Shown: positions 1 through 9,337 of the stretch, piece after piece
How positions within the stretch are numbered: the first letter of the stretch is position 1
Layout: each line of letters starts with the position of its first letter
From: Kiloniellaceae bacterium
GTDB taxonomy: Bacteria > Pseudomonadota > Alphaproteobacteria > Kiloniellales > J153
Direction of reading: 5' to 3'
Length of the DNA stretch: 64,000 nucleotides
Assembly: GCA_021776135.1 (NCBI GenBank)
Contig: JAJFGL010000034.1
Location: forward strand, 43,182 to 107,181
The notes under the pieces: generated by a model
Seen by the model: only the letters and a program-made list of their open reading frames with translations
What the model was told of the DNA's origin: nothing
Databases searched by the model: none
Made by a program: the position numbers and the translations under genes

Positions 1-9
1 CATCACGCC

Positions 10-612
10 GTGCCCTTGGCGGCGGCCGCCGAGCGTCTGGGCTTGAGCAGCGACGCGCTGCGTATGCGCATCCGGCGCGGAAAAGCCAAGGGCTTCAAGC
101 GCGGCCGGCAGGTTTACGTCTGGCTCCAGGAAGAGGTCCCCGAAACCCCCGCGGCCGCCCCGGCGCGGCCCAAGGCCGCAAGCCCGGCCTCCCCGCCCCC
201 ACCGCGCGGATGCCGGCCGGAAGTGGTGGCGATACAACAGCAAGAGATCGCGCGCTTGATCCGAGAGACGGAGCGCCTGAACGCCCGCCTGGACCGGCAT
301 CTCGACGAAGCGCGGGATCTGCGCCTCATGCTGCAAAGAGAACAGATTCTTCGCCAGCAGGAACAATCCCTGCGCCAGGACGTTCAAAAGCTGCTGGACC
401 GCCTGCTGGCCTATCCGGAGATCTTGGGCCCGCGCCTGGCGGCGGCCCGGCCCGGGACCGCGCCGCCACAAACGCAAACGCCGGCATCGCCGCAAGCGGC
501 CCCGCGTGGCGAGACGCTGTCCCTGGACGAGATGCTCAAGGAAATCGGGCAGTCCCTGCGCGACTTGGAGACCCGCGATCCGGCGGCGCCTGGAAGGCCG
601 CCGGAGGGATAA
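10..612 (+). CDS. Hypothetical protein, HTH-like N-terminus plus coiled coil
   Basis: Not recognised as a named family. The first 40 residues (AAERLGLSSDALRMRIRRGK, then a basic stretch and VYVWL) look like the small helix-turn-helix used by excisionase/MerR-type DNA-binding proteins. A proline/alanine-rich linker follows, then a long charged coiled coil (about residues 75-140, rich in Q, E, R and L) and a low-complexity tail. The frame is open to the left edge and the first start is a GTG at 10, so the true N-terminus may lie outside the window. Role inferred only: DNA-binding or adaptor protein. Confidence 0.5.
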   Translation: MPLAAAAERLGLSSDALRMRIRRGKAKGFKRGRQVYVWLQEEVPETPAAAPARPKAASPASPPPPRGCRPEVVAIQQQEIARLIRETERLNARLDRHLDEARDLRLMLQREQILRQQEQSLRQDVQKLLDRLLAYPEILGPRLAAARPGTAPPQTQTPASPQAAPRGETLSLDEMLKEIGQSLRDLETRDPAAPGRPPEG

Positions 613-775
613 GGCAAACGCTCCTTGGCATTAGGCCGCGCGCCGAACTCTTTTCCCCATTTTAAGGCAAATAGGGTAACGTCTGCTTACGGCGCGGCCC
701 CGCCACGCTTGTAACAGGCGAATGAAAATCCGCGGGGGTTGAGCGCCCGAGTCGTATTCTACGGGGCGGATTACC

Positions 776-3700
776 ATGACGTCTAAGGCTGAACAGAAAA
801 AAGCGGACCTAATCGACAAGGTCGCCGGGCGCGCGCTTGAACGGCTCGACCGGGCGGGCGCTGCCAACGTGGAGCGTTTTATCCGGCAATTCTACGCCCA
901 TGTTCCGCCCGACGATATCTTGAACGAAGATCCGGACAATCTTTACGGCGCCGCGCTCTCGCTCTGGGACCTCGGTCAAGCCCGCGAACCCGGAACCGCC
1001 AAGGTCAGGGTTTACAACCCCCGCGACGGGGAGCAGGCGTGGCGATCCTCGCACACCATTGTCGAGATCGTTAACGACGACATGCCCTTCCTGGTCGATT
1101 CGGTCACTTCCGAACTCGCCAGGCTCGGGGTCGAGGTCTATCTGGCCATACACCCGATCCTGCGGGTCACGCGCCAGCCAGACGGCGCGCTAAGCGAGCT
1201 CTCCGATCCCGAGACCGCCGGCGATAAGGTGCCGCGCGAATCCTTCATGCAGGTTCAGATCGGCGAACAACCGGCCGAGCGCCTGACGGAAATCCGCGGC
1301 CGTCTCGACGTGGTGCTGAGCGACGTGCGCGCCGCGGTCGAGGATTGGCGCGATATGGGGGCCCGCTTGCGCGAAACCCTCGAAGAATTGCAATCCTCGC
1401 CGCCGCCCTTGCCCGTTGAGGAGATCGAGGAAGGCATCGCCTTCCTGCAATGGATGGGCGACGACCATTTTACTTTTCTCGGTTACCGCCAGTACAGCTT
1501 CGAGGGCGAGGGCGCCGCCGCGCGCGCGCGTGTGGTGCCCGAAGACGGTCTAGGCGTCCTGCGCGACGAACAGGTGCCGGTCTTCGACGGTTTGCGGAAC
1601 CTGGGCGCCTTGCCGGCGGAGGTCCGCGATTTCGTGACCCAACCGGTCTTGCTTCGCTGCACCAAGGCCAATAGGCGCGCCACCGTCCACCGTCCCGTGC
1701 ATATGGACACCGTGGCCGTCAAGTGCTTCGACAAACAAGGCCGGGTAACCGGCGAACGCCTGTTCATCGGGCTGTTCACCTCGGTCGCCTATTCGCGCTC
1801 GCCGCGCGGCATCCCGCTGTTACGGCAAAAGATCGACCGGGTCGCGGCGAGCGCCAGCTTCACGCCGAATAGCCACGATGGCAAGGCCTTGATGCATATC
1901 CTGGAGACCTTCCCGCGCGATGAGCTGTTCCAAATAGACGCGGATGAATTGTTCAACGTGGCCATGGGTATACTGCATTTGCAGGAACGCCAGCGCATCG
2001 CGCTGTTCGTGCGCCACGACCCCTTCGAGAGGTTCGTGTCCTGCCTCATGTACGTGCCGCGCGACCGTTACGACTCCGCCCTTCGTATGCGCCTGCAAGA
2101 TATCTTGGCCACGGCTTACGACGGCACCGTGGCGGCCTTCACCACGCACTTGACGGACGACGTGCTGGCCCGGATACACGTCATCCTCAAGACCACGCGC
2201 GGCGAGGTGCCGGCCGTCGATCTCGCCGCTCTCGAAGCCAAGCTTATCGAGGCCGGGCGATCCTGGTCCGACCGCTTGCGCCAAGCTTTGATCGAGGACC
2301 GGGGCGAGGAACAGGGCCTGCGTTTGCTGCGCCGCTATGCGCAGGCCTTTCCATCCAACTATCTCGGAATCTTCGACGAACGGACCGCGGTCTTCGACAT
2401 CGAGCGGATCGAAGAAGCGCTGAACAGCGGCGATCTGGCGACAAATCTGTACCGGCCGGACGATGCCGGGGAAGACGATATCCGATTCAAGGTTTACGTC
2501 ACCGGCGCGCCGGTTCCCTTGTCGGATATTTTGCCCATGCTTGAAAACATGGGCTTGAAAGTCATCAGCGAGATTCCCTACGACGTGCGGCCCGCCGGCG
2601 CGAAACAGCCGGTCTGGATGCACGATTTCGCCATGCGCATAAACCATGGCGCGGCCATCGATATCGCCAAGGTCAGGGATGCTTTCCACGACGCCTTCGC
2701 CAAGATTTGGCGCGGCGAATTGGAAAGCGACGGCTTCAACAGATTGGTCCTGCACGCGGGCTTGCACGCGCGCGAGGTTTTGGTTCTGCGCGCCTACTCG
2801 AAATACCTGCTTCAGGCGAGTATCCCATTCAGCCAGGCCTACATGGAACAAACTCTGTCGCAAAATCCGCTCATCGCTCGGCGCTTGGTGGACTTGTTCC
2901 TGGCGCGCTTCGCGGCGGCGGAGACCGCGGTCAAGGCCGCCAAGCCGGCTAAAATCGCCGAAGAGATATTATCCGCCCTCGAAGACGTTAGTAACCTCGA
3001 CGACGACCGGATCGTCCGGCGGTTTCTTAATTGTATTGAATCGACCCTGCGCACCAACTTCGCGCAGACAGGCGCCGATGGGCGGCCCAAGCCGTACCTT
3101 TCCTTGAAATTGGATTCGAAAAAACTGGAGGAACTGCCCGCACCCCGGCCGTTCCGGGAAATTTTCGTCTACAGCCCCCGCATCGAAGGCGTGCACCTTC
3201 GTTTCGGCATGGTCGCGCGCGGGGGCTTGCGCTGGTCGGACCGGCGCGAGGATTTCCGCACCGAGATTCTGGGCCTGGTCAAGGCGCAGCAGGTCAAGAA
3301 CGCGGTCATCATTCCGGTCGGGTCGAAAGGCGGTTTCGTGCTCAAGCGCCCGCCGGCGCCCGAGGCGGGGCGCGAGGCGCTGCAGGAGGAAGGCATCGCG
3401 TGCTATAAGATGTTCATCGCCGGCCTTCTCGACATCACCGACAATCTGGTTTCGGGCGAGCTGACGCCGCCGGCCGATGTCGTGCGCCGCGACGGCGACG
3501 ATCCTTATCTCGTGGTTGCCGCCGATAAGGGAACCGCGACGTTTTCGGATATCGCGAACGGGGTATCGGCCGACTACGGCTTTTGGCTGGACGATGCCTT
3601 CGCCTCCGGCGGCTCGGCCGGTTACGACCACAAGAAGATGGCGATCACCGCGCGCGGCGCCTGGGAATGCGTGAAGCATCACTTCCGCGAAATCGGCAAG

Positions 3701-5620
3701 GATATTCAAAACCAGGACTTCACGGTCATGGGTGTCGGCGATATGTCGGGCGACGTTTTCGGCAACGGTATGCTGCTGTCCAAGCACATCGCCCTAACCG
3801 GCGCCTTCAATCACCTGCATATTTTTATCGATCCGGACCCGGATCCGGCCAGCTCTTGGGCCGAGCGCAAGCGGCTCTTCGACTTGCCGCGATCGTCTTG
3901 GAGCGACTACGACGCCAAGCTGATTTCCAAGGGCGGGGGCATATTCGAACGCAAGGCCAAATCGATTCCCGTCTCGGCCGAAATGAAGAAGTGCTTCGGA
4001 CTCGACAAGCCCAAAGTCACGCCTAACGAACTCCTGAAGGCCATGCTGACAAGCGACATCGAGCTCTTGTGGTTCGGCGGCATCGGCACCTACGTCAAGT
4101 CGAGCCAGGAAACCGACCTGGACGCCGGCGACCGGGCCAACAACGCCATTCGTATCTCCGGGCGGGATCTGAAGGCCAAGGTCGTGGGCGAGGGCGCCAA
4201 CCTGGGCATGACGCAAAGAGGCCGGATCGAATTCGCCCTCTCGGGCGGCCGCCTCAATACCGATTCCATCGATAATTCCGCCGGGGTCGATTGTTCGGAC
4301 CACGAGGTCAATATCAAGATCCTGTTGGGCGATGCGGTCGCGGCGGGCGACATGACCCGCGAACAACGCGACGAACTTCTGGTCGAGATGACCGATGAGG
4401 TCGCCGAGCTGGTCTTGCGCGACAACTATTTGCAAAGCGGATCCATCTCAATCACCTCCAGCCTTGGGGCGCATCTTCTGGACCGCCTGGCGCGTTTTAT
4501 GCACGCGCTGGAACGGGCCGGGCATCTGGACCGGGCCATAGAATTCCTGCCCGACGATGAGGTTATTCTCGAACGCCAGGCCGCCGGCATCGGTTTGTCG
4601 CGGCCCGAGCTCGCGGTCGCCTTGTCCTACGCCAAGATCACGCTTTACGACGACTTGCTGTCGTCCGATTTGCCCGACGATCCATATATGGCGCAGGATC
4701 TCGTGAACTATTTCCCGACGCCCTTACGCGACCGCTTCAAGGACCGGATCGCTAAGCATCGCCTGCGCCGGGAAATCGTGGCGAGCGTGGTGACCAACGA
4801 TATCGTCAACCGGGCCGGCATCACCTTTGTCCACGAGGTCAAGGAAAAATCGGGCATGAGTGCCGCCGATGTCGCGCGCGCCTATACCATCAGCCGCGAG
4901 ATATTCGGCGTACGGGCGCTCTATGCGCAGATCGAGGCGTTGGACAACCAGGTGCCCGCCGCGGTCCAGACGGCCATGTTGACCGAATGCGGACGCCTGA
5001 TCGAACGGGGCACGGTCTGGTTCCTGCGCCAGGCGGCTTTTCCGCTGGACATCGCGGGCGAGGTCTCGCGTTACGCCCAGGAGATCGCCGGCATTGCCTC
5101 CAACCTGCATGATTTATTGCAGGACTCGGATCGCGGCATCCTGGCGGAACGGGTGACGAAGCTGACCGCGTCGGGGGTGCCGGATATCTTGGCGCAGAGC
5201 ATCGCCAGATTGCCGCTGTTGTATGCCGGTTGCGATATTGTGCGTATCGCGCGCGGCGGTTCCCTGGCCGGTCTCGATGTCGGCAGGTCTTATTTCTCCA
5301 TCGGCGCCCGCTTCGGTTTCGATTGGCTGCGCGGCGCGGCCGGGCGCCTGCCCAGCGATAGCGTTTGGGACAAGCTGGCGGTGACCGCCATCGTCGACGA
5401 CCTTTATGGGCATCAAGGCGAACTAACCTCGCGGGTCGTCAACGGCAGTTCCAAGAAGCTGGATTCGCCGGAAGAGATCATCGAGATTTGGGCCGCCGGG
5501 CGCCGCCCCCTGGTGACCCGGACCGAACAGTTGTTGGGCGAGCTGCAGGCCGTGGGAACGCCCGACCTCGCCATGCTCGCGGTCGCGAACCGGCAAATGC
5601 GCGCCATGGTCGAAAGCTAG
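776..5620 (+). CDS. gdhB: NAD-specific glutamate dehydrogenase, 180-kDa class
   Basis: Oxidatively deaminates glutamate to 2-oxoglutarate and ammonia with NAD in the cytoplasm. The 1614-residue length is that of the large bacterial NAD-GDH class. The N-terminal half holds regulatory ACT-like segments. The catalytic part starts near residue 800, with GGLRWSDRREDFRTE, the KGGF motif around residue 848 and the nucleotide-binding segment GVGDMSGDVFGNGM near residue 986. The ATG at 776 gives a natural N-terminus (MTSKAEQKKADLIDK). It stands alone between a DNA-binding-like gene and the convergent ybjQ. Family assignment is firm; the symbol varies between species (also called gdhZ). Confidence 0.95.
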   Translation: MTSKAEQKKADLIDKVAGRALERLDRAGAANVERFIRQFYAHVPPDDILNEDPDNLYGAALSLWDLGQAREPGTAKVRVYNPRDGEQAWRSSHTIVEIVNDDMPFLVDSVTSELARLGVEVYLAIHPILRVTRQPDGALSELSDPETAGDKVPRESFMQVQIGEQPAERLTEIRGRLDVVLSDVRAAVEDWRDMGARLRETLEELQSSPPPLPVEEIEEGIAFLQWMGDDHFTFLGYRQYSFEGEGAAARARVVPEDGLGVLRDEQVPVFDGLRNLGALPAEVRDFVTQPVLLRCTKANRRATVHRPVHMDTVAVKCFDKQGRVTGERLFIGLFTSVAYSRSPRGIPLLRQKIDRVAASASFTPNSHDGKALMHILETFPRDELFQIDADELFNVAMGILHLQERQRIALFVRHDPFERFVSCLMYVPRDRYDSALRMRLQDILATAYDGTVAAFTTHLTDDVLARIHVILKTTRGEVPAVDLAALEAKLIEAGRSWSDRLRQALIEDRGEEQGLRLLRRYAQAFPSNYLGIFDERTAVFDIERIEEALNSGDLATNLYRPDDAGEDDIRFKVYVTGAPVPLSDILPMLENMGLKVISEIPYDVRPAGAKQPVWMHDFAMRINHGAAIDIAKVRDAFHDAFAKIWRGELESDGFNRLVLHAGLHAREVLVLRAYSKYLLQASIPFSQAYMEQTLSQNPLIARRLVDLFLARFAAAETAVKAAKPAKIAEEILSALEDVSNLDDDRIVRRFLNCIESTLRTNFAQTGADGRPKPYLSLKLDSKKLEELPAPRPFREIFVYSPRIEGVHLRFGMVARGGLRWSDRREDFRTEILGLVKAQQVKNAVIIPVGSKGGFVLKRPPAPEAGREALQEEGIACYKMFIAGLLDITDNLVSGELTPPADVVRRDGDDPYLVVAADKGTATFSDIANGVSADYGFWLDDAFASGGSAGYDHKKMAITARGAWECVKHHFREIGKDIQNQDFTVMGVGDMSGDVFGNGMLLSKHIALTGAFNHLHIFIDPDPDPASSWAERKRLFDLPRSSWSDYDAKLISKGGGIFERKAKSIPVSAEMKKCFGLDKPKVTPNELLKAMLTSDIELLWFGGIGTYVKSSQETDLDAGDRANNAIRISGRDLKAKVVGEGANLGMTQRGRIEFALSGGRLNTDSIDNSAGVDCSDHEVNIKILLGDAVAAGDMTREQRDELLVEMTDEVAELVLRDNYLQSGSISITSSLGAHLLDRLARFMHALERAGHLDRAIEFLPDDEVILERQAAGIGLSRPELAVALSYAKITLYDDLLSSDLPDDPYMAQDLVNYFPTPLRDRFKDRIAKHRLRREIVASVVTNDIVNRAGITFVHEVKEKSGMSAADVARAYTISREIFGVRALYAQIEALDNQVPAAVQTAMLTECGRLIERGTVWFLRQAAFPLDIAGEVSRYAQEIAGIASNLHDLLQDSDRGILAERVTKLTASGVPDILAQSIARLPLLYAGCDIVRIARGGSLAGLDVGRSYFSIGARFGFDWLRGAAGRLPSDSVWDKLAVTAIVDDLYGHQGELTSRVVNGSSKKLDSPEEIIEIWAAGRRPLVTRTEQLLGELQAVGTPDLAMLAVANRQMRAMVES

Positions 5621-5626
5621 AGCGCT

Positions 5627-5941
5627 CTAAGCGAGTTTGACCGCGGTGCCGCTGGCGCTGACCATGAGCATGGAATCGCCGACCGTTTCGTAGTCCAGAT
5701 CGACCGCCAAGATGGCGTTCGCGCCCAGATTCCGGGCCTGCTCCACCATGTCTTGCACGGCCGCTTCCTTGGCGCCCTTCAGGGCTTTTTCATAGCCCCC
5801 GGCGCGCCCGCCGACGATGTCGCGCACCCGGGCGAACAAATCGCGGAATATATTGGCGCCGACAATGGCGTCGCCGCTGACGATGCCCAGATATTCCGTG
5901 GCCGGCCGCCCGGCGACCTCGTTCGTGGTCACGACTAGCAT
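5627..5941 (-). CDS. YbjQ family protein (DUF74)
   Basis: A 104-residue protein matching the YbjQ/UPF0145 heavy-metal-binding-domain family from its start ([13 protein letters not shown]) through the typical [31 protein letters not shown] core to DYETVG near the end. The family forms pentamers and its role is unknown. It converges on the NAD-GDH gene with only 6 bp between the stops. The C-terminus ([15 protein letters not shown]) is the usual end of the family, so the gene looks intact. Confidence 0.85.
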   Translation of the reverse strand: MLVVTTNEVAGRPATEYLGIVSGDAIVGANIFRDLFARVRDIVGGRAGGYEKALKGAKEAAVQDMVEQARNLGANAILAVDLDYETVGDSMLMVSASGTAVKLA

Positions 5942-6366
5942 GATTTCCCCTTTTGCTTTCCAAGGTTGCCGCAGTGTCCATGGGAAGTTAACTCATTCAC
6001 CACGCCACACGGAAGTAGGTCATTTAGCCCTAATATAGATAGGTAAAAATGTCCTAATTTTGATGTAATAGGGCAAAATAACCTATTTTAGCTAGAATTA
6101 CTTATATTCTTAAAGAAGAAAAATGATTAAATTATCTATTAGGTGCGATTATCATTGCTTTTTATTTGAGAAACACGTACTGTCCTGGAATTGGAATCGC
6201 ACGCCCGGCAGGCACATCATCCACCATTTCGCCGCCGTAGTGGGGAAGCTAAAGAATTCGCCGGCCAAGACATAAGGATACGGTCTGATTCGCCTCTCAC
6301 CGTATTCGTCTTGGCCGGCGGCTTTGAAGCTTAGAAGGTTTTTTAGCGGGATCGATGGAGGACAAC
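5942..6366. other. Intergenic, AT-rich, no gene seen
   Basis: The stretch from about 6000 to 6175 is strikingly AT-rich against its surroundings and holds no credible open frame. It probably carries promoters for ybjQ (leftward) and the small membrane protein (rightward). A strong hairpin follows at 6259-6320. Confidence 0.6.
6259..6320. other. Long imperfect hairpin in a 5' leader
   Basis: CGCCGGCCAAGAC at 6259-6271 pairs exactly with GTCTTGGCCGGCG at 6308-6320. An inner stem ATACGGT (6278-6284) pairs with ACCGTAT (6299-6305). The two stems are separated by an asymmetric bulge and the loop is about 14 bases. It lies about 45 bp before the start of the small membrane-protein gene. There is no T-run, so a simple terminator is unlikely; a leader structure or protein-binding site is possible. 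Confidence 0.55.
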
Positions 6367-6675
6367 ATGGCCGATATTACGCTCACGCCAACCGCCTTCG
6401 CTAAGCAGGCCCTGGAGACCGCCAGTTCCGGCACAATTCCCGCCACCGTCGGCGCCATGGGCGCCGGTCTCGGGCTCGTCGCTCTGGCGCCCTTTCTGGC
6501 CCCGGCCAGCTTGCCCATGAGCGTGCTGGGAATAGTCTTGGCCCGGCGCGAGCGGAACTGGCTGGCCATGTCCCTGGGGGCCTTGGGCATCGCCGTGGCC
6601 TTGTCGATCCTTCTGCGCTCCGGCGAATTTTGGGCTGTCTTCGCGACGGTATTAGCCAGTTTGAAACCTATTTAA
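6367..6675 (+). CDS. Small membrane protein, unknown function
   Basis: A 102-residue protein with two or three hydrophobic segments (about residues 25-45, 48-60 and 65-80) and a polar N-terminus MADITLTPTAFAKQ. I do not recognise a family. The ATG at 6367 is preferred over an in-frame ATG at 6355 because GGAGG at 6357-6361 lies 5 bases before it. The gene is preceded by a strong hairpin leader and followed by the UMF1 transporter 60 bp on. Confidence 0.55.
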   Translation: MADITLTPTAFAKQALETASSGTIPATVGAMGAGLGLVALAPFLAPASLPMSVLGIVLARRERNWLAMSLGALGIAVALSILLRSGEFWAVFATVLASLKPI

Positions 6676-6737
6676 AACCGGGCGGGGCGCACTTCCCCGC
6701 TGTTCATGGCCTTGGGAACGTGCCATGACCGGGCTTC

Positions 6738-8030
6738 ATGAATCTTGCCCCGGATATTTCAGAATCCCCGCTCAGGGTGGGCCGCCGCGCGGTTCTTAGC
6801 TGGTGCTTCTACGATTGGGCCAACTCGCCTTATCCGACCGTTGTCGTCACCTTTGTCATCGCCGCCTATTTCACCACCGCGCTAAGCGCCGACCCTGAGA
6901 CGGGCACGGCCTTGTGGGGCGCCGCCTTGTCGATTTCCGGCTTGGCGGTGGCCTTGACCGCGCCGGTTTTGGGCGCCGTCGCCGACCAGGCCGGCCGGCG
7001 CAAGCCTTGGATCGCCGGCTTCGCCGCGATTACGGCGCTCAGCGCCATGGGTTTTTGGTGGGTCAAGCCGGACCCTAGCTACGCCATGCTGGCGCTCATC
7101 CTGGTCGTCCTGGGTAATAGCGCCTTTGAATTGGGGCAGGTTTTCTATAACGCCATGCTGCCGGAGATCGCCGCGCGGGCGCGCCTGGGCCGAATCTCCG
7201 GTTGGGCCTGGGGCCTGGGCTATGCGGGCGGCCTGGCCTGCTTGGTGCTCGTCCTGGTCTTGTTCGTCAATGAAGACGGCGCCCTCGTCCCCCTGGACCG
7301 GAACTCGGCCGAGCATGTGCGTATCGCGGGGCCTTTTGTTGGCTTGTGGTTCGTGCTTTTCGCTCTGCCCCTGTTTCTATATACGCCCGATGCCGCGCCC
7401 CGGCGTATCGCCCCTGGCCGCGCCATAACGGCGGGCCTGGGAAGCCTCTGGGCCACCTTGCGGTCCTTGCCCAGGCAACAAGGATCAATCGGCCGCTTCC
7501 TTCTCGCCCGCATGATCTATACGGACGGCTTGAACACCTTGTTCGCCTTCGGCGGGGTTTACGCCGCCGGAACCTTCGCCATGAGCTTTCAGGATATTCT
7601 CCTCTTTGGCATTTTGCTCAATGTGGCGGCGGGCCTGGGCGCGGTTGTGTTTTCCTGGGCCGACGACAGGATCGGGGCCAAGCGCACCATCGTCATTTCG
7701 CTTAGCGGCCTGATCGGCGCCGGGACCGCGATCCTGACGGTTGAATCCCAGACCGCCTTCACGGTTCTGGGCTGCATTATCGGCGTGTTCATCGGTCCGG
7801 CCCAGTCCGCCAGCCGCTCCATGATGGCGCGCCTGGCCCCGGCCCAGTCGCGCGCCGAACTATTCGGTTTGTATGCCCTGTCCGGCAAGGCGACCGCCTT
7901 CGCCGGCCCGGCCCTGGTCGCCTCGATCACCCTCCTGGCCGGCAGCCAAAGGGTCGGCATGGCCGTCATCCCGGTGTTTTTCGTGGTTGGGCTTATCTTG
8001 CTCTTGCCCCTGCGCGAGCCGGCTTCCTAG
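6738..8030 (+). CDS. MFS transporter, UMF1 family
   Basis: A 430-residue inner-membrane protein with about 12 hydrophobic segments. The N-terminal signature LSWCFYDWANSPYPTVVVTF and the following TALSADPETG segment are typical of the UMF1/Atg22-like branch of the major facilitator superfamily. The loop DQAGRRKPW after segment 3 is the MFS A-motif. Substrate unknown; relatives are linked to efflux or amino acid export. Its 3' end overlaps the convergent small gene by 38 bp. Confidence 0.85.
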   Translation: MNLAPDISESPLRVGRRAVLSWCFYDWANSPYPTVVVTFVIAAYFTTALSADPETGTALWGAALSISGLAVALTAPVLGAVADQAGRRKPWIAGFAAITALSAMGFWWVKPDPSYAMLALILVVLGNSAFELGQVFYNAMLPEIAARARLGRISGWAWGLGYAGGLACLVLVLVLFVNEDGALVPLDRNSAEHVRIAGPFVGLWFVLFALPLFLYTPDAAPRRIAPGRAITAGLGSLWATLRSLPRQQGSIGRFLLARMIYTDGLNTLFAFGGVYAAGTFAMSFQDILLFGILLNVAAGLGAVVFSWADDRIGAKRTIVISLSGLIGAGTAILTVESQTAFTVLGCIIGVFIGPAQSASRSMMARLAPAQSRAELFGLYALSGKATAFAGPALVASITLLAGSQRVGMAVIPVFFVVGLILLLPLREPAS

Positions 8031-8265
8031 TCAAACCGCGCCCCAAGCGCTTGAGGCCGCGGCCAAAGAGACGAAAGGCAGTGTGAAAGGCCAAGGCCCG
8101 TTCCTTATGGGCGCGCTCGTGCGCGGCCGCCATGATCTGCGGGTTCAGGATCCTAGAAACCTGTCCTGCGTTAAGCGCCGGCTGGAATGGCCCCGAAACC
8201 GACCAGGGTTCCGCCTTGCCTAGATGGCGCAGGCGCTTCAGTTCGTTCAGGTTCTTGAATTCCAT
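7993..8265 (-). CDS. Small hypothetical protein, basic C-terminal helix
   Basis: From the start MEFKNLNELKRLRHLGKAEP the protein runs 90 residues and ends in a strongly basic tail. The segment around AAHERAHKERALAF, followed by LFGRGLKRL, resembles the short helix of small alphaproteobacterial proteins such as the DUF1127 or RSP_7527-like types; this is a weak resemblance. GAGGG stands 10 bases before the ATG at 8265. An upstream in-frame ATG at 8367 is possible but would place the start inside the regulatory gap. It overlaps the convergent transporter end. Confidence 0.5.
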   Translation of the reverse strand: MEFKNLNELKRLRHLGKAEPWSVSGPFQPALNAGQVSRILNPQIMAAAHERAHKERALAFHTAFRLFGRGLKRLGRGLTRKPARAGARAR

Positions 8266-8322
8266 GACCTCAATTCCCTCAAAATGTTTGCGTGTCCTTG
8301 ATTGAGAAAACATGGGTCTTTT

Positions 8323-8340
8323 CATTATTATTGATAATAT
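8323..8340. promoter_or_regulatory. Possible AT-rich Fur/Irr-like box
   Basis: CATTATTATTGATAAT with a flanking AT tract lies between the small leftward gene and the LysR gene. It resembles the ATTAT/GATAAT hexamers of Fur-type boxes but is not a clean palindrome. Weak evidence. Confidence 0.25.
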
Positions 8341-8390
8341 ACGTTTTAATCCTATAATATGTGCCAAATGGGCATCAATTAGGATACGCC

Positions 8391-9326
8391 ATGTCGGCTC
8401 TGGCTGGTATCGAGGTTTTCGTGCGGGTGGTGCGGTTCGGCAGTTTTTCGGCCGCCGCGCGCGATTTAAATCAGACGCCCTCGGCGGTCAGTAAGCAGAT
8501 CGGCCGTTTGGAAGACCGCTTGGGCGCCCGGCTGTTCAACCGGACCACGCGCCGCCTGGTCCTAACCGAGGTTGGCGCCGCGTTTCATACCCGCGCCGAG
8601 CGTATTCTGAGCGAGGCCGAGGAAGCCGAACAGGCGGTTACGCACCTCAGCCAGGCGCCGCGCGGCACCCTGCGCCTGGACGTGCCGACCACTTTCGGGC
8701 GTCTTTATATCGTGCCGTTGCTCCCGGATTTCTTGGCCCGCTATCCCGAGATGCGCGTCAATATGACCCTGAACGATCGATTCATCGATCCGGTCGAGGA
8801 GGCGGTCGATCTGGTGATCCGGATCGGCGAGCTTACGGATTCCAGCCTGATCGTCCGGCGCCTGGCGGCTAACCGCCGGGTGGTGTGCGGCGCCCCGGCC
8901 TATTTCGAGCGCCATGGCCAACCGCGCCGGCCGGCCGATCTCATTGGGCACAATTGCCTCGTCTATACCTACCGCGCCGCGCGCAACGATTGGTCCTTCG
9001 TCAGCCAGGACAGCGCAACGAAGACACCTATAGTTGTCCGGGTCGAGGGCAACCTGGAAACCAATAACGCGGAGGCTTTGCTGGTCGCCGCCATGGACGG
9101 CCTCGGTCTCGGTCTGTTTCCACTTTGGCTTGCCGGTCCCGGCCTGGTGGCCGGCCGCCTACAGCGGGCGCTGCCCAATTTTCATGCGCCGGATAGCGCT
9201 ATCTACGCGCTTTACCCGCCGGGCCGGCACTTGTCGCCCAAGGTCCGCAGCTTTGTCGATTTCTTGGCCGCCAAGTCTCGGCACGATCCGATGTGGGCAG
9301 GGATCGAGGGCGCGGAGACCGCTTAG
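8391..9326 (+). CDS. LysR family transcriptional regulator
   Basis: A 311-residue regulator. Residues 1-60 form the LysR winged helix-turn-helix (FVRVVRFGSFSAAARDLNQT, then SAVSKQIGRLEDRLGARLFN). Residues from about 90 form the periplasmic-binding-like effector domain (LRLDVPTTFGRLYIVPLLPDF). The ATG at 8391 is chosen because it gives MSALAGIEVFVRV, the usual LysR start; an ATG at 8361 would add ten residues. The family usually controls a divergent gene, here the small leftward gene. Effector unknown. Confidence 0.9.
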   Translation: MSALAGIEVFVRVVRFGSFSAAARDLNQTPSAVSKQIGRLEDRLGARLFNRTTRRLVLTEVGAAFHTRAERILSEAEEAEQAVTHLSQAPRGTLRLDVPTTFGRLYIVPLLPDFLARYPEMRVNMTLNDRFIDPVEEAVDLVIRIGELTDSSLIVRRLAANRRVVCGAPAYFERHGQPRRPADLIGHNCLVYTYRAARNDWSFVSQDSATKTPIVVRVEGNLETNNAEALLVAAMDGLGLGLFPLWLAGPGLVAGRLQRALPNFHAPDSAIYALYPPGRHLSPKVRSFVDFLAAKSRHDPMWAGIEGAETA

Positions 9327-9337
9327 ACGAAATTCCG

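Noticed and set aside
1820..2863. 347-codon minus-strand frame inside the NAD-GDH gene
   Set aside because: Antisense shadow of a high-GC gene; composition and context support only the plus-strand frame.
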